The notes under the pieces: model-generated
What the model was told of the DNA's origin: nothing
What the model saw: the letters and a program-made list of their open reading frames with translations, nothing else
Database searches by the model: none
Shown here: positions 1 to 5,303 of the stretch, in pieces
How positions within the stretch are numbered: the first letter of the stretch is position 1
How the letters are laid out: every line of letters begins with the position of its first letter
Origin: Azoarcus sp.
Lineage (GTDB): Bacteria > Pseudomonadota > Gammaproteobacteria > Burkholderiales > Rhodocyclaceae
Assembly (NCBI GenBank): GCA_023230755.1
Contig: JALNWS010000230.1
Coordinates: forward strand, 1-5,707
Direction: 5' to 3'
Length of the DNA stretch: 5,707 nt
Program-made: the position numbers and the translations under genes

Positions 1-267
1 CATGCTGCCATTTTTGGCGCACTCGAGGCTTTGGCCGACGGTGAAACCATGCGCTTCGTGAACGACCATGACCCGCTGCCGTTGCTCGATCAGATCCAGC
101 AGCGTTACGGCCGTCAGGTGGGGATCACCTATGTGGCGCGTGAGCCGGGCAACATCATCATCGATTTCAGTGTTCAGGTGAATGAGTCCGCCGCGGGGAA
201 TGCAGCGGCCGGCACGGCGGCTGGCAGTTGCGGTGGTGGCAACGGCTGCGGGTGCTCTGGCGGCTGA
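1..267 (+). CDS. DUF2249 domain protein with cysteine-rich tail (5' truncated)
   Basis: The frame is open from base 1 to the TGA at 265-267, so the start lies left of the window. The first visible residues (HAAIFGALEALADGE) already belong to the fold; the TTG at 31 is not a credible start. The visible protein shows the DUF2249 signature: a NDHDPLPLLDQ stretch followed by a YGRQ...ITYVAREPGN...IDF segment. DUF2249 proteins are small, of unknown biochemical role, and in many denitrifiers lie near nor, nir or nos genes, in keeping with the nos operon on the right of this window. After the domain comes an Ala/Gly-rich linker and a tail reading SCGGGNGCGCSGG, with three cysteines that could bind a metal or Fe-S cluster (inference). 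The gene converges on the DUF3025 gene, whose stop codon begins 7 bases further on. Confidence 0.85.
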   Translation, partial: HAAIFGALEALADGETMRFVNDHDPLPLLDQIQQRYGRQVGITYVAREPGNIIIDFSVQVNESAAGNAAAGTAAGSCGGGNGCGCSGG

Positions 268-271
268 GTTG

Positions 272-303
272 CGTCAGCGGGCCCGTTGCGGACGGAACTG
301 ACG
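272..303. other. Weak dyad at the convergent gene ends
   Basis: CGTCAG at 272-277 pairs with CTGACG at 298-303, and the enclosed stretch contains the palindrome CGGGCCCG (278-285). It lies just past the DUF2249 stop and covers the last codons of the opposing DUF3025 gene. It could form a hairpin that helps end transcription, but there is no T tract on either side, so a terminator role is only a guess. Confidence 0.2.
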
Positions 304-1080
304 GGTGTCGCGATAGTAGTCGCGGCATTCGCTGTCTGGCGTAAGACCCGGAATGCCCAGCAGAGGCAAGGGCGACAGCGCTCGCGGCGTCAGGACCGTG
401 GCTGGGTGTGAAAGGTGGGCGGCTAGCCAGGCGTCGCACTCGGCCTGGGCCGCCGCAGCAGGCAGTGCCAGCCACCCGGGCTCGACAACGCGGTAGATGG
501 CCTTGGCACACAAGCCGAAGAAGGGGCGCCGCAACTGGTCCCAGATACCGTGGCCGATGACAAGAAAGCGGGTGCTCTCCGCCAGTTGCGCGCGGCGTTC
601 CCAGAACGCCTCTTCCCAGGCATGGGCCGCGAGTAGCGCCGTGATCGCGGCGCTGGACGATGTGACCACGATGCCGCATTCATCGAGTTGCGTGAGGGTG
701 TCACGTATCGGTCCGCGTCCGCTCGGCGTGGCGTGCGCCTGCATTTCCCGGATATGAAGTGCGTTGCAGCGGGATTTCGTCTGCGGCCAAGCACACCACG
801 CCAGCGCGTTGAAGAAATCGTGCCAGTCATTGGGCCGCGTCGGCACCTCACCGGTTTCAAACACATGTGCTTCGTAGGGCGTTTGCACCCCAGGTGGTGG
901 CACGAAACGGATGGGCATGTTGCCTGGGCCGCGTGCGTCGGGGGCCGTGTGCTGCAACAGCATGCTGAGAGTGCCGGCGTCGGGCAGCGTGGTGTCGGAA
1001 AAGCGTGCGAGCAATTCGGCAATGGGTTCGTAGAGAAGGCGTCCAGCAAGGGCGGCGGGTGCTTCGCAGTCGGGAGTCAT
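274..1080 (-). CDS. DUF3025 family protein
   Basis: This is a 268-aa protein of unknown function that I recognise as the DUF3025 family of beta- and gammaproteobacteria. Visible family hallmarks in order (numbering from the chosen start): PYEAHVFETGEVPTRP near residue 68, WHDFFNALAW near 86 with PQTK shortly after, GPIRDTLTQLDECG near 123, a GHGIWDQLRRPFFG segment near 176, and a C-terminal LGIPGL...YYRDTRQFRP stretch. There is no signal peptide or membrane segment, so it is probably cytoplasmic. The conserved His and Asp residues hint at an active or metal site, but no reaction is known to me. An in-frame ATG at 1152 would add 24 Arg/Pro-rich residues that look unlike the family; neither start has a clear Shine-Dalgarno sequence, and I prefer 1080. 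It is transcribed alone, divergent from the GNAT gene. Confidence 0.85.
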   Translation of the reverse strand: MTPDCEAPAALAGRLLYEPIAELLARFSDTTLPDAGTLSMLLQHTAPDARGPGNMPIRFVPPPGVQTPYEAHVFETGEVPTRPNDWHDFFNALAWCAWPQTKSRCNALHIREMQAHATPSGRGPIRDTLTQLDECGIVVTSSSAAITALLAAHAWEEAFWERRAQLAESTRFLVIGHGIWDQLRRPFFGLCAKAIYRVVEPGWLALPAAAAQAECDAWLAAHLSHPATVLTPRALSPLPLLGIPGLTPDSECRDYYRDTRQFRPQRAR

Positions 1081-1222
1081 GCCTGAGTCCGGCGTCGGTA
1101 AATGGGGAGGGCGTGCCGGCGTCCGGCGGCGCACGGAAAGGGCTGCAAGCATAGCAGCAGGGGCGCACCGTGCTCGGGGCTGGTGTCACCGCTGTGTAAT
1201 AATGCCGAAACATTCCTGATGG
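1081..1222. other. Short divergent intergenic region
   Basis: These 142 bases separate the DUF3025 gene from the GNAT gene and should hold both promoters. I see an AT-rich TAATAAT at 1198-1204 that could be a -10 element for the GNAT gene, and a small dyad AATG...CATT at 1201-1214. No matching -35 hexamer and no FNR-type box are visible. Confidence 0.3.
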
Positions 1223-1978
1223 ATGCTCAAGGCGAGCATTCAAGAGTCAGCGCAGAATCCATCGTGTCGAGCCGAGGTCGCATATTTCGTCGGGATGGGG
1301 CCTGACGAGCTGGCCGCTCAGGCCAATCTGGTGTTCTTGCCCATGTCGATCGAGTTGCCCTTCAAGCCACCCCATCCGCCTGTCCTGCCTTTTTTTGTCG
1401 CCCCCGATGCGGGCGCTTGCTGCAGGATAGACGATGCCGGGCAGCACGATATCCAGGAGGCGTGGACCGCGAAAAATGGATGTCAGCTGCTGCTGCGTCC
1501 GGTCTGTCCGTCAGATGTCGCCAAATCACGATCCTTTGTGCGCGGATTGTCTTACGGCTCACGGTATTTCCGGTTCGGGCGTGGAGACTTTCAGTTTGCA
1601 GAGTCCGAATTGCAGGGGCTATGCGACCCCGACCCACATGGATGTACGGGATTCATCGTGCTTGCTCAAACCGGTGTGCAGCCCGTGGAGATCGCGGCCG
1701 CACGCTACTGCATTGAACCCGACGACCTGAATTGCGAATTTGCGGTCGTGGTGACTGACGCCTGGCAGGGGAATGGGGTGGGTCGCCGCCTGATGGATGC
1801 GTTGATCAGGCACGCAAGAGGGCGGGGCTTGAAGACGATGTACGGTCAGATCCTGGCGACCAATACGCGCATGCTCGAGTTCTCGGAACGTCTTGGTTTC
1901 GGGATTGAGTCCAGCGCGCACGGGGCTGTTGTGAGAGTGGTCCGCAAGTCTTTGCTGGGCGGCGCTGTCGGCGCTTGA
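1223..1978 (+). CDS. GNAT family N-acetyltransferase
   Basis: A cytoplasmic acetyltransferase of the GNAT fold, expected to move an acetyl group from acetyl-CoA to an amine; the substrate cannot be read from the sequence. With the ATG at 1223 it has 251 residues. The domain begins near residue 88 (QLLLRPVCPSD). It continues with RGLSYGSRYFRF, a segment typical of the GNAT domains fused to or related to protein acetyltransferases such as Pat. Motif A is VVVTDAWQGNGVGRRLM, with the acetyl-CoA pyrophosphate loop QGNGVG at 182-187. Motif B is ATNTRMLEFSERLGF near 212-226. The start is uncertain: ATGs at 1223, 1295 and 1343 are all in frame and none has a good Shine-Dalgarno sequence. The start at 1343 would give 211 residues with a plausible MSIELPFKPP N-terminus. 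The gene stands alone; its stop is 10 bases before the FNR-type box of the cytochrome gene. Confidence 0.82.
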   Translation: MLKASIQESAQNPSCRAEVAYFVGMGPDELAAQANLVFLPMSIELPFKPPHPPVLPFFVAPDAGACCRIDDAGQHDIQEAWTAKNGCQLLLRPVCPSDVAKSRSFVRGLSYGSRYFRFGRGDFQFAESELQGLCDPDPHGCTGFIVLAQTGVQPVEIAAARYCIEPDDLNCEFAVVVTDAWQGNGVGRRLMDALIRHARGRGLKTMYGQILATNTRMLEFSERLGFGIESSAHGAVVRVVRKSLLGGAVGA

Positions 1979-1988
1979 GAAGCACAAA

Positions 1989-2002
1989 TTGATTGCAGTC
2001 AA
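1989..2002 (+). promoter_or_regulatory. FNR/Anr/Dnr-type binding site
   Basis: TTGATTGCAGTCAA matches the FNR-family consensus TTGAT-N4-ATCAA at 9 of the 10 fixed positions. Its centre lies between 1995 and 1996. With the -10 element at 2025-2030, the predicted start near 2037 puts the box at -41.5, the classic class II activator position. This predicts induction of the downstream cytochrome gene under low oxygen and/or nitric oxide, depending on which FNR/Dnr homologue binds. Confidence 0.75.
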
Positions 2003-2024
2003 TCCAAAATCGGGGCGCGCTCGC

Positions 2025-2030
2025 TAGCAT
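2025..2030 (+). promoter_or_regulatory. Predicted -10 element of the cytochrome promoter
   Basis: TAGCAT matches TATAAT at 4 of 6 positions and sits where a class II FNR-activated promoter needs it, giving a start near 2037 and a leader of about 64 nt. No good -35 hexamer is present, as usual when an activator replaces it. Confidence 0.5.
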
Positions 2031-2089
2031 GCAGCCAATGCAGGTGAGTTGCCATCCACCCGCCCTTTTTGACCCCCTTGGATTTGACG

Positions 2090-2095
2090 GAGAGA
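2090..2095 (+). promoter_or_regulatory. Ribosome binding site of the cytochrome gene
   Basis: GGAGAG lies a few bases before the ATG at 2101. It decides the start in favour of 2101 over an in-frame ATG at 2029 in the leader, which would add 24 residues and hide the lipoprotein signal. Confidence 0.6.
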
Positions 2096-2100
2096 AACAG

Positions 2101-2532
2101 ATGAACAAGCACACCCTGATCGTGGCTGCAGTGCTCTCGGCCTTGCTCGCCGCATGTGGCGGACAGGATTCCGGTTCTGCAGGCAGCACGGCCGCACCGG
2201 CAGCGCCCGCACCCGCACCCGCACCGGTCGCGGCAGCACCCGCGCCGGAACCGGCTCCGGCACCGGCCGCCCCCGTAAATGCAGTTGGTGAGAGCGTGTA
2301 CAAGAAGACCTGTGCCCTGTGCCATGCAGCGGGTGTGGCCGGCGCGCCGAAGCCGGGCAACAAGGACGAATGGGGCCCCCGCATCGCCAAGGGTATCGAC
2401 ATGCTTCACAAACATGCACTTGAGGGCTTTACCGGTGAGAAGGGCATGATGCCGGCTCGCGGTGGTGCGGCAACACTCAAGGACGAAGAGGTCATGGCGG
2501 CCGTCGATTACATGGTCGGCAAGTCGCAGTAA
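2101..2532 (+). CDS. Cytochrome c5-type monohaem lipoprotein
   Basis: A 143-aa exported electron-transfer protein. Residues 1-19 form a lipoprotein signal ending in the lipobox LAAC, so Cys19 is expected to be lipidated and to tether the protein to a membrane facing the periplasm. Residues about 28-60 are a flexible Ala/Pro-rich linker. The haem domain starts with ESVYKKTCALCH: CALCH at 71-75 is the CXXCH haem c site with His75 as proximal ligand. MMPARGG at 116-122 supplies the distal Met. WGPRI and the ending DEEVMAAVDYMV are typical of the cytochrome c5 family. The extra cysteine pair found in some c5 proteins is absent. Cytochromes of this group carry electrons to periplasmic or outer-membrane reductases and oxidases. 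The FNR-type box and the nos operon next door suggest a donor role in denitrification (inference; NosZ, NirS or a terminal oxidase are all possible). Confidence 0.9.
   Translation: MNKHTLIVAAVLSALLAACGGQDSGSAGSTAAPAAPAPAPAPVAAAPAPEPAPAPAAPVNAVGESVYKKTCALCHAAGVAGAPKPGNKDEWGPRIAKGIDMLHKHALEGFTGEKGMMPARGGAATLKDEEVMAAVDYMVGKSQ
2206..2223 (+). repeat. Three tandem copies of CCCGCA in the Ala-Pro linker
   Basis: A perfect 6-bp unit is repeated three times and encodes Ala-Pro dipeptides. It is part of a longer, imperfect Ala/Pro-coding stretch (about 2185-2275). The linker length could vary between strains by slippage without changing the frame. Confidence 0.5.
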
Positions 2533-2567
2533 GCGTCTGCGACACTGCGTCGCGACACATACAAGAG

Positions 2568-2597
2568 AATGGAGGCCTTCGAGGCCTCCATTTTTTT
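2568..2597 (+). terminator. Intrinsic terminator of the cytochrome gene
   Basis: A perfect 11-bp stem (AATGGAGGCCT at 2568-2578 with its complement at 2582-2592) closes a three-base TCG loop and runs into seven T residues at 2591-2597. It starts 35 bases after the cytochrome stop codon. On the minus strand the same hairpin is followed by a weaker T-rich run (ATTCTCTTGT), so it may also stop transcription from the nos operon, which ends at 2626. Confidence 0.9.
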
Positions 2598-2625
2598 GCC
2601 GCTTTGTCGCTGCAGTCTGTGAGTC

Positions 2626-3258
2626 TTAGCGCGTATGTGATGCGTGGCTGGCGTCGCGCAAGCGGGCGAGGACCTCGGCGTCGATGTCTCCGAGGGGCAC
2701 GATGCGGCCACCGCTTGCTGCGACAAAAGCGGCTGCCTCGGTGGTGCTGGCGAATGCGGGCAGGTCCGGGCCTCGCATCGGTCCGCGGGCCGTTGAGCCC
2801 AGTACGAAACTGGCTTGGTCGGCATCGAGCCAGTCTCCGCTGCGATGATCAACGACGTAGCGCTTCGCGATGTCGGATGCGCTGTGCTCGGCGTCGAAGC
2901 GTCCGGGGTCCTGCAGAAAGATCAGCAGATCCACGGGGGAGTCGAAGAAGTGTGCCGAACCGTCTTCGAAGATGATCTGCGCCACCCATGTCGGAAAGCG
3001 TGCGGGATACATGCCGCACACCGGGCAGCGTGCATCCGCAGGGGCGGGGCGGGCGTCATGCTTGCCCAGGCCGGATGCGGGATTCCACGGGAAAGCCGTC
3101 GATGTGCGGGACGGCGGAACGATACAGATGTCGTCGGCAGCCGGCGAGAAGTCGGCGCCGGGACGCATTGCGTACTGCCACGACAGCGCCGTTGCGGTCG
3201 CAATGCACAGGGCGGCACCGCTCAGCAGCAGCCTGCGCATTGTGCCGCTGCCGTTCAT
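2626..3258 (-). CDS. NosL-family protein with CPVCGM motif (second NosL)
   Basis: A 210-aa exported protein of the NosL family, distinct from the nosL at 3902-4438. Residues about 8-28 are a hydrophobic signal or anchor without a proper lipobox (AALC has Leu at -1), so it is probably a membrane-anchored or secreted periplasmic protein. After a poorly conserved stretch, CPVCGM (78-83) opens the NosL domain, followed by RFPTWVAQIIFEDGS, FFDSPVDLLIFL, a YVVDHRSGDWLDADQASFVLGS segment and GPMRGPDLPAF. This matches the NosL order (CGM, GPKAQI-like strand, Phe-Asp-Ser, WIDA, YV.GS, MG, F). Cu(I) binding by the Cys/Met cluster is expected from the family. Its ATG overlaps the stop of the upstream gene (ATGA) and has no Shine-Dalgarno sequence, so translation is probably coupled. 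An in-frame ATG at 3240 is an alternative. Last gene of the operon. Confidence 0.85.
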   Translation of the reverse strand: MNGSGTMRRLLLSGAALCIATATALSWQYAMRPGADFSPAADDICIVPPSRTSTAFPWNPASGLGKHDARPAPADARCPVCGMYPARFPTWVAQIIFEDGSAHFFDSPVDLLIFLQDPGRFDAEHSASDIAKRYVVDHRSGDWLDADQASFVLGSTARGPMRGPDLPAFASTTEAAAFVAASGGRIVPLGDIDAEVLARLRDASHASHTR

Positions 3259-3629
3259 GGTCGCGTGAAGTCCAGTTGCGGGTCGCGCAGCAGGGCTTCG
3301 ATCAAGGCAGACAGATTGTCTGCGGGGGCGGCGTCAATCCGGGTCAGCGGGTCGGCCACGGCAAGGCCATCGGCAAGGTGCAGATGGTTGGGGTGGGTGG
3401 TGAGTGTCGGGTGCGTCGGTGCGGTGTCGATGCCCATCTCGAGTTCGCGTTCGCCGGCCTGAAATTTCCAGCGCAGCGAGTAGGCATCGGCTGCGGCGTA
3501 GCGCACGGTGAGCTGTACGCCGTTTTCCAGGTTGAGTGCGAGTGCGTCCTGCGTCAGTTGCGGCGCGCCCTGGAGGCGGTTGCCGAATCGGGCCACAACA
3601 TGGTCGAGCAGTTCAGGGTGTTGGCTCAT
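3255..3629 (-). CDS. Unknown 124-aa protein with His-rich THPTLTTHPNHLHL motif
   Basis: I do not firmly recognise this gene. It is a soluble-looking protein with no signal peptide. The N-terminal third is predicted mixed helix/strand. The centre reads YSLRWKFQ...ELEMGIDTAP (50-71), then THPTLTTHPNHLHL (72-85) with His73, 79, 82 and 84, then VADPLT and a helical NLSALIEALLRDP C-terminus. The layout of an aromatic strand, D-x-AP-x-H and T-x-P-x-H-x-H recalls TumE/DUF6516-type small proteins, known as toxin-antitoxin partners, but this is a pattern match by eye. The His cluster could instead bind a metal. The start is well fixed: a perfect Shine-Dalgarno AAGGAGGT (3639-3646) lies 9 bases upstream, inside the end of the preceding gene, whose stop shares one base with this ATG. 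Confidence 0.8.
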   Translation of the reverse strand: MSQHPELLDHVVARFGNRLQGAPQLTQDALALNLENGVQLTVRYAAADAYSLRWKFQAGERELEMGIDTAPTHPTLTTHPNHLHLADGLAVADPLTRIDAAPADNLSALIEALLRDPQLDFTRP

Positions 3630-3898
3630 CAGCGGTTGACCTCCTTCAGTCGGGCAGCAAGCGCTTCGCGGGCTGCTTCGCAGGTGTCGCCCAGAATGCG
3701 GGCGGCAAGGTAGAGCTCATAGGCCGGATGCTCGACGACCGTGCCGCGGGTGATGCTGTCGAGGAGCGTGGCCTCGTCCGCGGCACCGGCGAAATGGAGT
3801 ACCACCCTGCGGTTTTCGCGCGTTTCGTAGATGACCTTTGCGGTCTGCTGCAGTTCTTCTGCGATCTCGGGTGATACGTTTTCGTAGATTGATTCCAT
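3629..3898 (-). CDS. Unknown 89-aa protein in the nos operon
   Basis: I do not recognise a family. The protein is small and acidic, without signal peptide, membrane segment or cysteine cluster (a single Cys73). It looks helix-rich: EIAEELQQTAKVIYETREN (11-29), a short strand RRVVLHFAG (30-38), then ATLLDSITRGTVVEHPAYELYLAARIL and a C-terminal helix EAAREALAARLKEVNR. It was accepted as a gene because it sits 3 bases after the nosL stop, has AGAGGA (3907-3912) 8 bases upstream of its ATG, and its end carries the perfect Shine-Dalgarno for the next gene, with which it overlaps by one base. It presumably works with the 124-aa product, for example as a small cytoplasmic partner; antitoxin and nos accessory roles are both open. 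Confidence 0.75.
   Translation of the reverse strand: MESIYENVSPEIAEELQQTAKVIYETRENRRVVLHFAGAADEATLLDSITRGTVVEHPAYELYLAARILGDTCEAAREALAARLKEVNR
3639..3646 (-). promoter_or_regulatory. Perfect Shine-Dalgarno of the 124-aa gene
   Basis: On the minus strand the bases read AAGGAGGT, fully complementary to the 16S rRNA anti-Shine-Dalgarno core, 9 bases before the ATG at 3629. The site also encodes Lys-Glu-Val near the end of the 89-aa protein. It suggests the 124-aa protein is made at a good rate. Confidence 0.8.
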
Positions 3899-3901
3899 CG
3901 C

Positions 3902-4438
3902 TTACATCCTCTTGTCGTGCAGGGCACCGCCATCGAGAATCGCCATGTCGGGCGTCACTTCGTCGAAGCGCAGCACCTTGCCGCCTTCGGTCTCAGCAAA
4001 CTTGCGTGCATCGTCCGCACTGGCAAAGGAGGCGATGGTCGGACCCATCGAGCCGGTGCGCCTCGAGCCGTGTACATAGGTAGCCGTTCTGGCATCAATC
4101 CAGTGGCCTTTGGGGTTGTCCCAGTCGGCCTTGGCCATGTCCTGAACGTAGATTGCACTCACGCGCCGGGCCTGCTCCGGATTGAGGTAGATCGAGAACA
4201 TCTCTACCGTGTCGCAGAAGAAGTCGGGCTGGGTGATGCCGTCGTAGTGGATCTGTGCCTTGGGGCCGGGATAGTCGGCCAGCAGCATGCCGTCGAGGGC
4301 GCAACTGGTACTGCGATCGATCTCGACGGCAAGGATGCTGGTGTCCGTGCCCTGCTCGCCGCCACAGGCGGCGAGCAGGCCGGCGGCGAGCAGCACCGCG
4401 AGGGTGCCGCGCAGGCGGATGAAGGGGGAGTGTTTCAT
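3902..4438 (-). CDS. nosL: Nitrous oxide reductase copper chaperone lipoprotein NosL
   Basis: A 178-aa periplasmic lipoprotein that delivers copper to nitrous oxide reductase NosZ during assembly of its copper centres. Residues 1-25 are a lipoprotein signal ending in LLAAC, with Cys25 lipidated. The NosL domain shows TSCALDGMLLADYPGPKAQI (44-63), FFCDTVEMF (73-81), AIYVQDMAKADWDNP, HWIDARTATYVHGS (112-125), SMGPTIASFAS (130-140) and the C-terminal GGKVLRFDEVTPDMA. The metal-site motif is C-A-L-D-G-M (Cys46, Met51), where many NosL proteins have Cys directly before Gly-Met; here Asp takes that place. The start at 4438 gives an ideal lipoprotein signal with GTGAG 7 bases upstream. In-frame GTG (4450) and ATG (4474) would give a needlessly long N-terminus. 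It begins 44 bases after nosY, and the 89-aa gene follows 3 bases after its stop. Confidence 0.92.
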   Translation of the reverse strand: MKHSPFIRLRGTLAVLLAAGLLAACGGEQGTDTSILAVEIDRSTSCALDGMLLADYPGPKAQIHYDGITQPDFFCDTVEMFSIYLNPEQARRVSAIYVQDMAKADWDNPKGHWIDARTATYVHGSRRTGSMGPTIASFASADDARKFAETEGGKVLRFDEVTPDMAILDGGALHDKRM

Positions 4439-4482
4439 TTTTGTACTCACGTTCCGATTCGGTTCCGGATTCATTGGGGATC

Positions 4483-5298
4483 TCACTTTCTGAAGCGCCA
4501 CGCCGCAATGCCGAGCGGCAAGGCGATCCAGGCAAACATGACGATGCCCAGCAGCACAGGGTTGGCCAGACTGGGCGGGAAGACGGTGGCGAGGCCGTAG
4601 AGCGCGCGCACATCTTCGAGCGAAAAGATGTTCAGGATGCGGAACACGTCGGCGGGGTTGAGCAGCAGCAGGTAGGGGAAGAGGTCGCCGCCCCACTGTC
4701 CGCCGCTGACGACGAGTGCGCCGAGCAGCAGCAGATCGAACACCAGCACGAAGAAGAACCACATCGCGATCGCCAGACCGGAGGCGCGGGTGCGGTCGCC
4801 GGCGAACACCGACAGCATCACCGCCAGGCTGAGAAAGGCGCAACCGAGCAGCACCGAGCTGAGCATGAAGCCGAAGTAGTGGAACAGCGCGTTGAGCTCG
4901 AGCTGCGACGACAGCACCACTGCCACCAGACCGAAGCCGGCAACGGTGGAAAAGGTGAGGGCGGCAGCAAGGCCGAAATACTTGCCCAGCAGCAGTTCCA
5001 CCCGGGTGATCGGCATCGACAGCAGCAGATCGAGCGAGCCGCGTTCGCGTTCGCCGACGATGGCATCGAAACCGAGAATCAGCGCGATCAGCGGAATGAG
5101 ATAGATGACCAGACTGACGAGGCTGGCGATGGTGACGTCGATCGAACGAAACCCGACCGCGCCTTGCTGCGCGGCGCCGAAATACGCAATTACGAGCGCG
5201 AAGGCGGTGAACACCAGTGCGACCGCAAGCACCCAGCGGTTGCGGATGCGGTCCCAGAATTCCTTGCCGGCAATGGTGGCGATCTGTGCGATTTCCAT
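4483..5298 (-). CDS. nosY: ABC transporter permease NosY
   Basis: A 271-aa integral inner-membrane protein, the permease of the NosDFY complex that supports maturation of the copper sites of periplasmic nitrous oxide reductase. Six hydrophobic segments are visible, roughly at 22-42, 56-78, 107-130, 142-166, 172-198 and 246-266. Between segments 2 and 3 lies the conserved cytoplasmic stretch LGFDAIVGERERGSLDLLLS followed by PITRVELLLGKYFG (76-109), the region expected to contact the NosF ATPase. LLLNPADVFRI (211-221) precedes the last segment and is also typical. The length is as usual for the family (about 270-280). The start is fixed by a strong AAGGAGG (5304-5310) 5 bases before the ATG, overlapping the nosF stop codon (TAAGGAGG), so nosF and nosY are closely coupled. 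Confidence 0.95.
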   Translation of the reverse strand: MEIAQIATIAGKEFWDRIRNRWVLAVALVFTAFALVIAYFGAAQQGAVGFRSIDVTIASLVSLVIYLIPLIALILGFDAIVGERERGSLDLLLSMPITRVELLLGKYFGLAAALTFSTVAGFGLVAVVLSSQLELNALFHYFGFMLSSVLLGCAFLSLAVMLSVFAGDRTRASGLAIAMWFFFVLVFDLLLLGALVVSGGQWGGDLFPYLLLLNPADVFRILNIFSLEDVRALYGLATVFPPSLANPVLLGIVMFAWIALPLGIAAWRFRK

Positions 5299-5303
5299 GT
5301 TCG

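Noticed and set aside
167..679. Minus-strand open frame of 170 codons overlapping the DUF2249 and DUF3025 genes
   Set aside because: It is in a different frame from the DUF3025 hallmarks and has an Arg/Pro/Ser-rich shadow-type composition.
1217..1230. TGATGGATGCTCAA as a possible FNR box for the GNAT gene
   Set aside because: The half-sites do not match TTGAT-N4-ATCAA with four-base spacing.
1806..2419. Minus-strand open frames opposite the GNAT end and cytochrome gene
   Set aside because: Their Ala/Gly/Arg runs are only the complement of the Ala-Pro linker; the plus strand has CXXCH, a lipobox, a ribosome site and a terminator.
2577..2583. UUCG tetraloop at the terminator tip
   Set aside because: The TTCG is followed by A, so the C(UUCG)G closing pair is missing; the loop is better drawn as TCG closed by a T-A pair.
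2988..3713. Plus-strand open frame of 241 codons opposite the second NosL and the 124-aa gene
   Set aside because: Arg/Cys/Gly-rich composition with no recognisable domain; the minus-strand frames have family motifs, ribosome sites and coupled start/stop overlaps.
4439..4843. Upstream extension of the nosL frame to 4843
   Set aside because: It runs through nosY in another frame and is Arg-rich. The lipoprotein signal starts cleanly at 4438.
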